From Pseudomonas sp. W4I3 (lineage in GTDB: Bacteria; Pseudomonadota; Gammaproteobacteria; Pseudomonadales; Pseudomonadaceae), in NCBI RefSeq assembly GCF_030816195.1, contig NZ_JAUSXS010000001.1, positions 2,627,501-2,691,500 of the forward strand: DNA of 64,000 nt. The letters run 5' to 3'. Each line of letters opens with the position of its first letter. Within the stretch, counting starts at the first letter, position 1. Under the pieces are notes generated by a model, which saw nothing but the letters and a program-made list of their open reading frames with translations, had not been told where the DNA came from and made no database searches. Below are positions 55,567-64,000 of this stretch, piece by piece. The position numbers and the translations under genes are program-made.

Positions 55567-55920
55567 TTACCAGCCGTGGCGGTAGTAGCCGTGGGGAGGG
55601 CCATAGTAGCCATAACCCCGTGGCGGGCCGTAATACACCGGTGCCGGACGGTAATAAACCTGCTGCTGCACATACACCGGTGGTGGCGGTGCGTAGTAGA
55701 CCGGCGGCGGAGCGGCATACACAGGCTGCGGCTGCACGTACACCGGTTGCTGTACATAGACCTCACGAGGCTGGCTGGCAACCACGGAGCCGACGACAGC
55801 TGCACCGACGAGAGCACCCAATACGGCCGGGCCACCCCAACCACCACCGTGGGCAGAGGCTTGGCCTGCCATAGCGAGTGCGCCAATAAGCAAGGCAATT
55901 TTGGGGACTTTACGAATCAT
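55567..55920 (-). CDS. Secreted Tyr/Pro-rich glycine-zipper-like protein
   Basis: A 117-residue protein with a signal peptide cleaved near ASA (residue 24), a short Gly/Ala/Val-rich segment with zipper spacing (GGWGGPAVLGALVGAAVVGSVVA), and a tail with repeats such as PVYVQ, PVYYAPP and PVYYGPP, ending GYYGPPHGYYRHGW. It probably inserts in or coats the envelope; function unknown. ATG 55920 is preferred because GAGGA is 6 bases upstream, while an ATG at 55926 would touch it. It has its own terminator at 55514. Confidence 0.75.
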   Translation of the reverse strand: MIRKVPKIALLIGALAMAGQASAHGGGWGGPAVLGALVGAAVVGSVVASQPREVYVQQPVYVQPQPVYAAPPPVYYAPPPPVYVQQQVYYRPAPVYYGPPRGYGYYGPPHGYYRHGW

Positions 55921-56081
55921 GGTCATTCCTCGGTTAGCCCCTGCGCTTGTGGTCTGCAATCAATAGACTCAAGGATTGTCGCGGGGATACTTTTAAGACA
56001 ACGTGTTTCTGAAAAACAGCACAGCCAATAGGTAAAGGTTGTGTAAGGTCTGTACCGATTTGCTTACTCAAGGAGCTACCC

Positions 56082-56903
56082 ATGCAGATGCACCCCAACA
56101 AGGACACCCAACTGTGCATGTCACTGTCGGCGCGTCCCGGGAATTTTGGCCTGCGTTTCCATAACCATCTGTATGAGCAGTTGGGCCTGAATTTCTACTA
56201 TAAAGCCTTCAGCAGCCAGGATTTGCCCGGCGCGATCGGTGGCATACGGGCGCTGGGCATTCGGGGTTGCGGCGTATCCATGCCGTTCAAAGAGGCGGCC
56301 ATCGCCTTAATGGACGAACTGGACGATTCGGTTCAAGCCATCGATTCCCTCAACACCATCGTCAATACCGGCGGCCGCCTCAAGGCGTACAACACCGACT
56401 ACATCGCCGTTGAGCAACTGCTGAAAAAGCATCAGGTGCCCAAAGACTCAAGCTTCGCCCTGCGCGGCAGCGGCGGCATGGCCAAGGCCGTGGCCAGTGC
56501 CTTGCGTGACGGCGGTTATGCCAACGGCGTGATCGTGGCGCGCAACGAGGTGGCGGGCAGGGCGCTGGCACGTAACCTGGGCTATGAATGGCAGGCCGAC
56601 CTGGGCGGTTTGCGCCCGCGGATGCTGGTCAATGTGACGCCGATCGGCATGACCGGCGGGGCAGAGGCGGATCAGTTGGCCTTTGAGGCCGATGCCATTG
56701 ACCAAGCCGAGACCGTATTCGATGTGGTGGCGATCCCCGCGGAAACACCGCTGATCATGCGTGGACGCGCCCAGGGCAAGCGGGTGATCACCGGGCTTGA
56801 AGTGATCGCGATCCAGGCGTTGGAGCAATTCGTGCTCTATACCGGCGTGCGTCCCACACAAGAGCAATTCCACGCCGCCGTGGCGTTCGCCCGGGCGGTC
56901 TAA
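56082..56903 (+). CDS. Shikimate dehydrogenase-like protein
   Basis: A 273-residue AroE-family oxidoreductase. The substrate segment reads LCMSLSARPGNFG; the catalytic Lys/Asp motifs are GVSMPFKEAAI and AYNTDYIAVEQLL. The nucleotide segment is FALRGSGGMAKAVASAL and the last part has VITGLEVIAIQALEQF. The SxSxRPGxxG start differs from canonical AroE (SxSP) and fits the shikimate dehydrogenase-like (SdhL/HI0607) branch, whose biological role is unclear. AAGGAG lies 8 bases before the ATG. True shikimate synthesis probably depends on another aroE. Confidence 0.8.
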   Translation: MQMHPNKDTQLCMSLSARPGNFGLRFHNHLYEQLGLNFYYKAFSSQDLPGAIGGIRALGIRGCGVSMPFKEAAIALMDELDDSVQAIDSLNTIVNTGGRLKAYNTDYIAVEQLLKKHQVPKDSSFALRGSGGMAKAVASALRDGGYANGVIVARNEVAGRALARNLGYEWQADLGGLRPRMLVNVTPIGMTGGAEADQLAFEADAIDQAETVFDVVAIPAETPLIMRGRAQGKRVITGLEVIAIQALEQFVLYTGVRPTQEQFHAAVAFARAV

Positions 56904-56914
56904 GCGGGGAACGT

Positions 56915-57013
56915 TGTAGGAGCGAGCTTGCTCGCGAAAAACTCAAGGGCAGCGCGTTTATCCAGAATAAACGCATTGCCTGGGCGTTTTTCGCGAGCAA
57001 GCTCGCTCCTACA
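56915..57013. repeat. REPIN (REP doublet), copy 4
   Basis: Arms TGTAGGAGCGAGCTTGCTCG and, at 56994-57013, its complement; the interior has CGTTTATCCAGAATAAACGC and GCCTGGGCGTTTTTCGCG. It lies between convergent genes, 11 bases after the dehydrogenase-like gene and 30 bases beyond the yceH stop. Confidence 0.9.
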
Positions 57014-57043
57014 GTGGGCCGCCTGTTTCAAGTTGGACGCCTG

Positions 57044-57694
57044 TCAGGCCTGTTCCAACTGCGCCAGCCGTTCTTCCAGCGCAGCAATCCGCGCTTCCAA
57101 CTCTTCAATACGCTCGGCCGAGACAGCTCCACCGCCACGCTCCACCGGATTGCCGCGTGCCGAAATAATCGCTTCGATATCCGCCGGATCCCCCAGCGCA
57201 TGGGTATAACGATCTTCGCGCTGACCCGCCTGCCGCGGCACCAGCACCGCCAAGCCGCGTGCAATGAGGCGTTCGAGCTGATGCACCACCTGCTCTGCGT
57301 CCTCAAAGTCATGCATGCGCCCGCTGCGCGTGAGCAACTCGTTGACGGTCTGCGGCCCGCGCAGGAACAGCAACCCGATCAGGATCACCTGGGCCGGCAC
57401 CAGTTCCAGCGCCTTCTCCACACGGTGCTCCCAGCGGTCGGCGCGGCTGCCCATGACCAGCCGGGTAAAACCCTGGCCTTCGAGTACGCGCAAGCTCTGG
57501 CCGACCTGACCCTGGCTCAGGTTGGTCACCGGTTCCCGGCTGGTTTTCTGGTTGCAGGCCAGCACCAGGGCGTTGAGGGTCAGGGGGTAGGTTTCCGGGT
57601 TGGTCGCCTGTTTTTCGATCAGGCAGCCCAGGATGCGGATTTCCGTGCTGTTCAGGCGCGGCTCAGGGGTGTCGGTGTCGTGCTCGGCGGTCAT
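57044..57694 (-). CDS. yceH: YceH family protein (DUF480)
   Basis: A 216-residue YceH protein: [43 protein letters not shown] near the start, with two tandem winged-helix-like domains ([44 protein letters not shown]) and a C-terminal coiled coil ([22 protein letters not shown]). The fold suggests DNA binding, but the function is undefined. ATG 57694 has AGGGA 9 bases upstream; the frame extends to 57721 without support. Confidence 0.87.
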   Translation of the reverse strand: MTAEHDTDTPEPRLNSTEIRILGCLIEKQATNPETYPLTLNALVLACNQKTSREPVTNLSQGQVGQSLRVLEGQGFTRLVMGSRADRWEHRVEKALELVPAQVILIGLLFLRGPQTVNELLTRSGRMHDFEDAEQVVHQLERLIARGLAVLVPRQAGQREDRYTHALGDPADIEAIISARGNPVERGGGAVSAERIEELEARIAALEERLAQLEQA

Positions 57695-57809
57695 CGCGCT
57701 TTCCCTATGCAGTGAATCCACTAGCCTAAGCCGGAAAAAATAAAAGACAAGCGGCAGGCAAGGCTATAATCGCCGCTGGTTCCAACCCTGTCCTTACCGT
57801 GAGACTGAC

Positions 57810-58319
57810 ATGACCATTTCCCTGTATGCCGCTTCTATCCCAGTCTTCAAGCAAATGCTCAACGCCCTCAGCGATGTGCTGAACAAGGCCGAAGCCCACG
57901 CCACCGCCAAGAACATCGAGCCGAACGCGCTGCTGCAAGCGCGCCTGTTCCCGGATATGTTTGCGCTGGTGCGCCAGGTCCAGATCGCCGTCGACTTCGC
58001 CAAGGGCGTTTCCGCGCGCCTGGCCGAGATCGAAGTGCCCAAGTACGAAGACAGCGAAGTCACCTTCGCCGACCTGCAAGCGCTGATCGCCAAGGTGCTG
58101 GCCTTTGTCGACACCATCAAGCCTGAGCAAATCGACGGCAAGGAAGGCATCGAGATCGTCACCCGCCCAGGCACCCCGAAAGAGAAGCGCTTCAGCGGCC
58201 AGTCCTACCTGCTGACCTACGGCTTGCCGCAGTTCTTCTTCCACGTCACCACCGCTTACGCGTTGCTGCGTCATAACGGCGTTGAAGTGGGCAAACGTGA
58301 CTACATGGGCGCTTTCTAA
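57810..58319 (+). CDS. DUF1993 domain protein
   Basis: A 169-residue protein of the DUF1993 family: MTISLYAASIPVFKQMLNALSDVLNKAEAH, ARLFPDMFALVRQVQIAVDFAKG and PQFFFHVTTAYALLRHNGVEVGKRDYMG. It is helical and DinB/YfiT-like in character; no catalytic residues can be named. It is probably cytoplasmic and monocistronic, ending 8 bases before a strong bidirectional terminator. Divergent from yceH with 115 bases between starts. Confidence 0.85.
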   Translation: MTISLYAASIPVFKQMLNALSDVLNKAEAHATAKNIEPNALLQARLFPDMFALVRQVQIAVDFAKGVSARLAEIEVPKYEDSEVTFADLQALIAKVLAFVDTIKPEQIDGKEGIEIVTRPGTPKEKRFSGQSYLLTYGLPQFFFHVTTAYALLRHNGVEVGKRDYMGAF

Positions 58320-58327
58320 GCACTCAC

Positions 58328-58373
58328 AAAAAAGCCCGGGAGCGTTGTTCAACGAACGCTCCCGGGCTTTTTT
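58328..58373. terminator. Bidirectional intrinsic terminator
   Basis: AGCCCGGGAGCGTT and its complement form a 14-bp stem around GTTCAACG, flanked by A and T runs on both sides. It serves the DUF1993 gene (plus) and sstT (minus). Confidence 0.9.
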
Positions 58374-58384
58374 ATGGCCGGTGT

Positions 58385-59605
58385 TTAAGCCGGCTGTTCA
58401 TCCTTGCCCAAGCAGGCCGCCGCGGTAAACAACACATCGGTGGACGAATTGAGCGCGGTTTCCGCCGAATCCTGCAGCACACCGATGATGAAGCCTACCG
58501 CCACTACCTGCATGGCGATCTCGCTCGGGATGCCGAACAGGCTGCACGCCAGCGGAATCAACAGCAGCGAACCACCGGCCACGCCCGAAGCGCCGCAGGC
58601 GCAGATGGCTGCAACCACACTCAGCAGCACGGCGGTGGGCAGGTCCACGGCAATGCCCAGCGTGTGCACGGCCGCCAGGGTCAGCACAGTGATGGTGATT
58701 GCCGCGCCGGCCATATTGATGGTGGCGCCGAGCGGGATCGATACCGAATAAGTGTCTTCATGCAGGCCCAGGCGTTTGCTCAGCGCCAGGTTCACCGGAA
58801 TGTTTGCTGCCGAACTGCGGGTGAAGAACGCGGTGATCCCGCTTTCGCGCAGGCACAGCAACACCAGCGGGTAAGGGTTACGGCGCAGTTTCCAGAACAC
58901 GATTGCGGGGTTGATCACCAGCGCCACGAACAGCATGCAGCCGATCAGCACCACCAGCAGGTGGGCATAACCGAGCAGAGCGCCGAAGCCGGAGGTGGCC
59001 AGGGTCGAGGCGACCAGGCCGAAGATCCCCAGCGGGGCGAAGCGGATCACCACACGTACGATCAGCGTCACGCCGTTGGACAAGTCGTCGAGCACGGTGC
59101 GGGTGGTTTCGCCGGCATGGCGAATGGCAATACCCATGCCGATGGCCCAGGCCAGGATGCCAATGAAGTTGGCATTCATCAGGGCGCTGACCGGGTTATC
59201 CACCACGCTGAGCAGAAGGCTTTGCAGCACTTCGCCGATACCGCCGGGAGCGCTCACGGTGGCGTCATGGGTGGCCAGTACCAGGGACGACGGGAACAGT
59301 GTGCTGGCGACCACCGCAACCACGGCGGCAGCAAAGGTGCCCAGCAGATACAGAAACAGGATCGGCCGGATGTGGGTTTCCTGGCCGTGTTTATGATTGG
59401 CGATGGACGCCATCACCAATACAAACACCAGGATCGGCGCGACGGCCTTCAGCGCCGTGACGAACACCTTGCCAATAAATCCGGTGGCCTTGGCGGCCTC
59501 AGGCAACAACAGGGCCAGCAGAATCCCGGCGATCAGGCCGATGACAATTTGGGTGACCAGGCTGACGCGCATTAAACGTTGCAGCGGGGAAGGGGCAGCA
59601 GTCAT
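58385..59605 (-). CDS. sstT: Serine/threonine:Na+ symporter SstT
   Basis: A 406-residue DAACS family transporter with about eight membrane segments and two hairpins. The signatures are [19 protein letters not shown] (serine-rich), [20 protein letters not shown] (the NMxGA sodium/substrate segment) and [44 protein letters not shown]. It imports serine and threonine with sodium. The start has moderate ribosome support. It shares a terminator with the DUF1993 gene. Confidence 0.9.
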   Translation of the reverse strand: MTAAPSPLQRLMRVSLVTQIVIGLIAGILLALLLPEAAKATGFIGKVFVTALKAVAPILVFVLVMASIANHKHGQETHIRPILFLYLLGTFAAAVVAVVASTLFPSSLVLATHDATVSAPGGIGEVLQSLLLSVVDNPVSALMNANFIGILAWAIGMGIAIRHAGETTRTVLDDLSNGVTLIVRVVIRFAPLGIFGLVASTLATSGFGALLGYAHLLVVLIGCMLFVALVINPAIVFWKLRRNPYPLVLLCLRESGITAFFTRSSAANIPVNLALSKRLGLHEDTYSVSIPLGATINMAGAAITITVLTLAAVHTLGIAVDLPTAVLLSVVAAICACGASGVAGGSLLLIPLACSLFGIPSEIAMQVVAVGFIIGVLQDSAETALNSSTDVLFTAAACLGKDEQPA

Positions 59606-59844
59606 AAACAGTTGTCTCTAGTTTTTTTAGTAGGGCACAGCATTACAGGGAGAAAGTACTGTAGGAAGCAGGCGCGAAGTCTAGCATGCTGTAGGACGTC
59701 TCCCGTTTGCTGCGTCATTCCGTCACCCGCTCCGTCGGATTTGGCCAAATCCGGACATGTTCTGTTAACATTTCCTTTCTCATCTTTCCTCTTCGTCAGC
59801 GGGCCCTTCGGGCTGTCGTTGCTCTCGTCGTTTCTGGAGTTTTC

Positions 59845-60999
59845 ATGTTGTTTCCCATCCTGCTGCTGTCGGCCGCCGGTTTTACCGTGCTGACCACAGA
59901 ATTCGTCATTGTCGGCCTGTTGCCCTCGATCGCCCGGGACTTGAACGTCAGCGTGTCCGAGGCTGGGCTGCTGGTGACGTTGTTCGCGTTCACCGTGGCG
60001 GCGTTCGGTCCGTTCCTGACCGCCTACTTCGCGCGGTTCCAACGCAAGCGCCTGTTCATCAGCATCCTGATCCTGTTCGCGGTGGCCAATACCGTGGCGG
60101 CGCTGGCGCCGAATATCTGGGTGATGGCCCTGGCACGCTTGATCCCGGCCCTGGGTTTACCGGTGTTCTGGGCCCTGGCCAGTGAAACGGCGGTGGACAT
60201 TGTCGGCCCTGAATTTGCCGGGCGCGCGATCGAGAAAATCGGTTTTGGCATTGTCTGCGCCACGGTGTTCGGCATTCCGGTGGGCACGCTGATTTCCGAC
60301 ATGTTCGGCTGGCGCACCGCCTTTGCCGCCCTTGCGGTGATTGCGCTGGCCAAGGCGCTGTTGCTGTTTGTCTACCTGCCGGTCACTCAGGCGAAGAACG
60401 AGCAGGTCAGCCTGCGCTCGCAATTCAAGATCCTGCGCAGCCCAGTGATGCAGGGCCATATCCTGTTGTCGATCCTGGTGTTCAGCGGCATGTTCACCGC
60501 CTATACCTATTTGGCGGACATCCTTGAGCGCCTGGCCGGGTTTGACGGCACGCTGGTGGGCTGGTGCCTGATGGGCTTTGGCGCGGTCGGGTTGATCGGC
60601 AATTCTCTGGGTGGGCGAGCGGTGGATCGTCACCCGTTGATCGCCTCCATGGTGTTTTGCGGGTTCATGATCGCGGGCATGGTGGCGGTGGTGCCGGCCA
60701 TTCACTCAACCATCGGCCTGGCGGCGGCCATGGCCGTGTGGGGCGTGACCCAGGCGGCTATGTTTCTGGTCAGCCATGTACGGCTGATGAAGGCGGCGCC
60801 CCATGCACCGGCGTTTGCCGCGTCGTTGAATATCGCCGGGGCCAACCTGGGCATCGGCTTGGGCGCGATGGTCGGTGGGCGGGTAATCGATACGCTGGGC
60901 CTGGGCAGCCTGGGCTTTGCCGCGTCGGGGTTTATCCTGGTGTCGATCCTGCTGGCATTGTGGCTGATGACGGCCAAGCCGGCGTCGACCTGCGCCTGA
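59845..60999 (+). CDS. MFS transporter (DHA1/AraJ-like)
   Basis: A 384-residue major facilitator with 12 membrane segments: LSAAGFTVLTTEFVIVGLLPSIARDLNVSVSEAGLLVTLFAFTVAAFGPF, the loop FARFQRKRLFISILILFAVAN, and ALARLIPALGLPVFWALASETAVDI. It fits the drug or sugar efflux branch (AraJ/YdhP type). ATG 59845 is chosen with GGAG 6 bases upstream; an upstream frame to 59707 is not supported. It ends one base before the stop of the minus-strand LysR gene, which may regulate it. Confidence 0.85.
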   Translation: MLFPILLLSAAGFTVLTTEFVIVGLLPSIARDLNVSVSEAGLLVTLFAFTVAAFGPFLTAYFARFQRKRLFISILILFAVANTVAALAPNIWVMALARLIPALGLPVFWALASETAVDIVGPEFAGRAIEKIGFGIVCATVFGIPVGTLISDMFGWRTAFAALAVIALAKALLLFVYLPVTQAKNEQVSLRSQFKILRSPVMQGHILLSILVFSGMFTAYTYLADILERLAGFDGTLVGWCLMGFGAVGLIGNSLGGRAVDRHPLIASMVFCGFMIAGMVAVVPAIHSTIGLAAAMAVWGVTQAAMFLVSHVRLMKAAPHAPAFAASLNIAGANLGIGLGAMVGGRVIDTLGLGSLGFAASGFILVSILLALWLMTAKPASTCA

Positions 61000-61000
61000 G

Positions 61001-61912
61001 TTATGTAGGAGCGGGCAGGGCGGTAAACAGTTCGCGTCGGGCACCTTCGGTAATCGCCACGATGCCGGGGTGCTTGACCTTGCGCTCCACCGAGATGGCA
61101 TAGAACGACTCGCTTACCGCGTCGGTCTGGCCGATCAGCACCACGCCGTACTGGCGCACCACCTCGTCGGCGATCACGCTGGGGGCAATGAAGATGCCGC
61201 TGCCGGATTGCCCGAATGCCTGCATCAACGCGCTGTCGTCGAACTCGCCGATGATCCTGGGTTGAATCTGCTGATCGGCAAACCAGCGTTGCAGACGGCT
61301 GCGCACCACGGTCTCCGCGCCGGGAATCAACAGGGGTGCGCCGTGCAGGCAGGCTGGAAAATCGCCGCTATGTTGCTCAGCCAACGCCTGGGTGGCGAAA
61401 AAACTGATGCCACATTCCCCCAGCTTCTGGCTGTAGCCCTTGATGTCCAGGTGCGTGGGCATCGGGCTGTCGGAAATCACCAGGTCCAGGCGCTGGATAG
61501 CCAAGTCGGCCAATAAGCGTTCGAGTTTGTCTTCACGGCAGGTGATGCGCAGCGGTTCGCTCAGCTCCATGGTAGGGGCGATCAGCCGGTACACGATGGA
61601 CTTGGGCACCACATCCGCCACCCCGACGCGAAACACGATCTGCTGCTCATTGGGTTGCGCGCGCAGCAACGCTTCCAATTCGTTGCCGGTCTGGAACATC
61701 TGCTCGGCGTAGGGCAGGGCTCGGCGCCCGGCTTCGGTCAGCTCCAACTGGCGTCCCACTCGCTGAAACAGTGCAATGCCAAAGGTTTGCTCCAGCAGGC
61801 TGATCTGCCCGCTGATCGTCTGAGGCGTGAGGTTCAATTGCTCGCAGGCGCGCACGATGCTGCCGGTCTTGGCCACCACCCAGAAGTAATGCAGTTGTCG
61901 ATAATTGAGCAT
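61001..61912 (-). CDS. nhaR: LysR family transcriptional regulator (NhaR-like)
   Basis: A 303-residue LysR protein. The winged helix is MLNYRQLHYFWVVAKTGSIVRACEQLNLTPQTISGQISLLEQTFGIALF (residues 1-50), with LTEAGRRALPYAEQMF next and an effector domain with FRVGVADVVPKSIVYRLIAPTMEL. This N-terminus (NYRQLHYFW) is typical of NhaR, the sodium-responsive activator of nhaA. No nhaA lies nearby; the converging MFS gene is the only neighbour. The name rests on family likeness. Confidence 0.75.
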   Translation of the reverse strand: MLNYRQLHYFWVVAKTGSIVRACEQLNLTPQTISGQISLLEQTFGIALFQRVGRQLELTEAGRRALPYAEQMFQTGNELEALLRAQPNEQQIVFRVGVADVVPKSIVYRLIAPTMELSEPLRITCREDKLERLLADLAIQRLDLVISDSPMPTHLDIKGYSQKLGECGISFFATQALAEQHSGDFPACLHGAPLLIPGAETVVRSRLQRWFADQQIQPRIIGEFDDSALMQAFGQSGSGIFIAPSVIADEVVRQYGVVLIGQTDAVSESFYAISVERKVKHPGIVAITEGARRELFTALPAPT

Positions 61913-62043
61913 CGCGGTCTACACTTCGTAAAAATCGAAGTATACGCGAGAAAAATACGAATTTTCCTGAACTGTTTGCCTGCATAGAATGCCTCGCTAT
62001 CGCCGGGCCACTATTTGGACCCAATGGTTCTAACGAGGAATAC

Positions 62044-62298
62044 ATGATGAAACTCAATTCTGTGGGCGCGGCTGCATTGCTTGCGCTTTCATTGGTGGTG
62101 ATCAGCGGGTGCGATCAGGTCGAAAAAAGCGCGCAGCAGGTACTGGGCAAAGCCACCGAATCGGCCAAGCAAGCGATCGATGACACCCAGAAAGCCGCCG
62201 AGCAGGCATTGAGTGAAGCGACCCAGGGCCTGATCAATCCGCGCAAAAAGGATGATCAGGAAGAAAAAGACGCGCAATCGCATACCCAAGAAACCTAA
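62044..62298 (+). CDS. Small outer-membrane lipoprotein
   Basis: An 84-residue lipoprotein: signal MMKLNSVGAAALLALSLVVISGC with lipobox ISGC (Cys 23), then an amphipathic Ala/Glu/Lys/Gln-rich helix (KSAQQVLGKATESAKQAIDD and on) and a charged tail. The composition is like small structural or stress lipoproteins, but no specific family is certain. GAGGA lies just upstream of ATG 62044. It precedes the terC-family gene by 28 bases and may be co-transcribed with it. Confidence 0.75.
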   Translation: MMKLNSVGAAALLALSLVVISGCDQVEKSAQQVLGKATESAKQAIDDTQKAAEQALSEATQGLINPRKKDDQEEKDAQSHTQET

Positions 62299-62326
62299 TT
62301 TCCCAGCACAACGTCAGGACTGACCT

Positions 62327-63077
62327 ATGGATTATCTTTTACAACTGGCTGCCAGCCCCACCGCCTGGGTCGCTCTGGCGACCTTGATCGTCATGGAAAT
62401 CGTGCTGGGCATCGATAACCTGATCTTCATCTCGATCCTCACCAACAAGTTACCTGAGCAGCACCCGGGCCAAGGCGCGGCGCATTGGCATCAGCATGGC
62501 GTTGGTGTTGCGCCTGGGTCTGTTGAGCACCATCGCGTTTATCGTGCAGCTGACGGCGCCGGTATTTGAAGTGTTCGGTCAGGCCTTCTCCTGGAAGGAC
62601 ATGATTCTGATCGCCGGTGGCCTGTTCCTGGTGTGGAAGGCCACCACCGAGATCCATCACAGCATGGACCCGGAGCCAGAAGAGAAAGCCACGATTGGTA
62701 ACACCGTGACCATCGGTTTTGCCGCGGCGATCGGGCAGATCCTGTTGCTCGACCTGGTGTTCTCCATCGACAGCATCATCACGGCAGTGGGCATGACCGA
62801 ACACTTGCCGATCATGATCATTGCCGTGGTGACCTCGGTGATCGTGATGCTGGTGGCGGCTGAACCTTTGGCCAAGTTCATCAACGACAACCCGACCGTG
62901 GTCATGCTGGCCTTGGGCTTCCTGATCATGATCGGCATGACCCTGATCGCCGAAGGCTTCGGCGCCCACGTGCCAAAAGGCTACGTCTATGCGGCCATGG
63001 CGTTCTCGGCGGTGATCGAATGCTTGAACATCGCACGGCGTAACCGCCACAAGCGTTTGCTCGCTGCTCGCCAGTAA
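62327..63077 (+). pseudogene. TerC family membrane protein, frameshifted
   Basis: The first part ([45 protein letters not shown]) and the rest ([27 protein letters not shown] onward, ending [13 protein letters not shown]) belong to one TerC/YgaP-like protein with 7 membrane segments and GIDNLIF and [15 protein letters not shown] metal-binding signatures. They lie in different frames. One extra C in CACCCGGG at 62464-62466 explains the break; removing it gives a 249-residue protein. It could be a real inactivating mutation or a sequencing error. Function of intact relatives: metal handling, possibly manganese efflux. Confidence 0.85.
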
Positions 63078-63087
63078 CCGCTGAAAC

Positions 63088-63127
63088 AAAAGGCTGGCTG
63101 TGCTCACAAGAGCCCAGCCGGCCTTTT
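63088..63127 (+). terminator. Intrinsic terminator after the terC-family gene
   Basis: AAAAGGCTGGCTG and CAGCCGGCCTTTT form a 13-bp stem (one G-T pair) with a 14-base loop, 10 bases after the gene's stop. It separates it from selD. Confidence 0.8.
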
Positions 63128-63170
63128 GCTGTCTGCTAGAATCGGCCCACTTGATAGCTTGAGGTCCACC

Positions 63171-64000
63171 ATGAACGAGCCGATTCGCCTTACCCAGTAC
63201 AGCCACGGTGCGGGTTGCGGCTGCAAGATCTCGCCCCAGGTGCTGGAAGTGATCCTTGCCGGCAGCGGCGCGCAGAACCTTGACCCCAACCTGTGGGTAG
63301 GCAACGCCTCGCGCGACGACGCGGCGGTGTACGCCATCGACGACGAGCGCGGCGTGGTCTCCACCACCGATTTTTTCATGCCGATTGTCGACGACCCCTT
63401 CGATTTCGGCCGCATTGCCGCCACCAACGCCATCAGCGACATCTACGCCATGGGCGGCGACCCGTTGATGGCCATCGCCATTCTTGGCTGGCCAGTGAAC
63501 GTGCTGGCGCCGGAAGTTGCCCGCGAAGTTATCCGTGGCGGCCGCTCGGTGTGCGACGCCGCCGGCATCCCGCTGGCGGGCGGGCACTCGATCGACGCGC
63601 CGGAGCCGATCTTCGGCCTGGCGGTGACCGGCATCGTGCAAAAGCGCCACATGAAGCGCAACGACACCGCCACTGCCGGCTGCAAGCTGTACCTGACCAA
63701 ACCGTTGGGCATCGGCATCCTCACCACCGCCGAAAAGAAGGGCAAGTTGCGCGAGGCGGATATCGGCCTGGCCCGTGACTGGATGTGCACCCTCAACAAG
63801 CCCGGCAGCCGTTTCGGCAAATTGGCCGGGGTGACGGCGATGACCGATGTCACCGGTTTCGGCCTGCTTGGCCACCTGGTTGAAATGGCCGACGGCAGCG
63901 GCCTCACGGCCCGCATCGAATACGCAAAAGTCCCACGCCTGCCGGGGGTCGAGTACTACCTGGACCAGGGTTGCGTGCCCGGTGGCACCTTGCGCAACTT
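63171..64000 (+). CDS. selD: Selenide, water dikinase SelD (3' end cut by window)
   Basis: 276 codons of a protein of usually about 345 residues, open to the window end. It starts [19 protein letters not shown], with the catalytic Cys 16 and Lys 19 corresponding to Cys 17 and Lys 20 of E. coli SelD, followed by [33 protein letters not shown] and [17 protein letters not shown] AIRS-like motifs. It makes selenophosphate for selenocysteine and selenouridine. GAGG lies 8 bases before the ATG. An Cys rather than selenocysteine is used at the active site, so no SECIS is needed. Confidence 0.95.
   Translation, partial: MNEPIRLTQYSHGAGCGCKISPQVLEVILAGSGAQNLDPNLWVGNASRDDAAVYAIDDERGVVSTTDFFMPIVDDPFDFGRIAATNAISDIYAMGGDPLMAIAILGWPVNVLAPEVAREVIRGGRSVCDAAGIPLAGGHSIDAPEPIFGLAVTGIVQKRHMKRNDTATAGCKLYLTKPLGIGILTTAEKKGKLREADIGLARDWMCTLNKPGSRFGKLAGVTAMTDVTGFGLLGHLVEMADGSGLTARIEYAKVPRLPGVEYYLDQGCVPGGTLRN

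Noticed and set aside
1..64000. CRISPR arrays, prophage, integrases or IS elements
   Set aside because: No regularly spaced repeats and no integrase or transposase genes were found.

Overview
The window looks like a chromosomal segment of a Pseudomonas of the P. fluorescens group. The GC-rich coding style, four near-identical REP doublets (REPINs) built on the arm GTAGGAGCGAGCTTGCTCGC, a complete psl-type exopolysaccharide locus, Pseudomonas-type regulatory sites (FleQ, RsmA/E) and gene order shared with P. aeruginosa around the BqsRS/TlpQ/CtpM locus all agree. No rRNA, tRNA, CRISPR array, prophage or insertion sequence was recognised.

Layout. 0.1-3.9 kb: DNA polymerase II (polB), a glutathione S-transferase-like protein and a secreted DUF4174 protein. 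4.0-19.4 kb: a minus-strand operon of twelve tightly packed or overlapping genes, in transcription order pslA-B-C-D-E-F-G-H-I-J-K-L. It encodes lipid-linked assembly, GDP-mannose supply, glycosyltransferases, polymerase, flippase, export, a periplasmic glycosidase and an acyltransferase. Its leader (19.4-19.6 kb) carries a -10 element, a FleQ box and RsmA/E-like GGA motifs, so transcriptional (FleQ, c-di-GMP) and translational (Gac/Rsm) control can be predicted. 19.8-25.1 kb: isonitrile hydratase (inhA) divergent from a DJ-1/AraC regulator, then an alpha/beta hydrolase, a GH15 glycosidase and a short-chain dehydrogenase. 25.3-29.3 kb: a FecI-FecR-FecA type cell-surface signalling and iron uptake system. 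29.5-31.9 kb: two HrpK-like (type III effector-like) genes with a small ORF between them; the second seems to have a frameshift near its start. 31.9-33.1 kb: an MFS transporter. 33.6-39.4 kb: a type VI secretion module of vgrG, a DUF4123 adaptor, a lipoprotein (probable immunity) and a class 3 lipase effector. The lipoprotein and the first half of the lipase are visibly poorer in GC.

39.4-42.0 kb: cytosine deaminase and permease (codA, codB). 42.2-43.7 kb: queD and a patatin-like phospholipase. 43.9-52.1 kb: two PepSY proteins plus an OmpR-type two-component pair, a TlpQ-like chemoreceptor, an ion/H+ antiporter-like permease and a CtpM-like chemoreceptor. 52.3-63.1 kb is mainly housekeeping: trhP, an AI-2E family permease, small hypotheticals, a shikimate dehydrogenase-like gene, yceH, a DUF1993 gene, sstT, an MFS transporter, an nhaR-like regulator, a small lipoprotein and a terC-family gene broken by one extra C. 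The window ends inside selD.

No wholly new system is evident. The most promising items for novelty are the mosaic T6SS lipase module (with a cysteine-rich VgrG tail), the HrpK-like pair, a candidate small RNA at about 53.7 kb and the stacked regulatory sites of the psl leader. All functions are inferred from sequence recognition; no database search was run.
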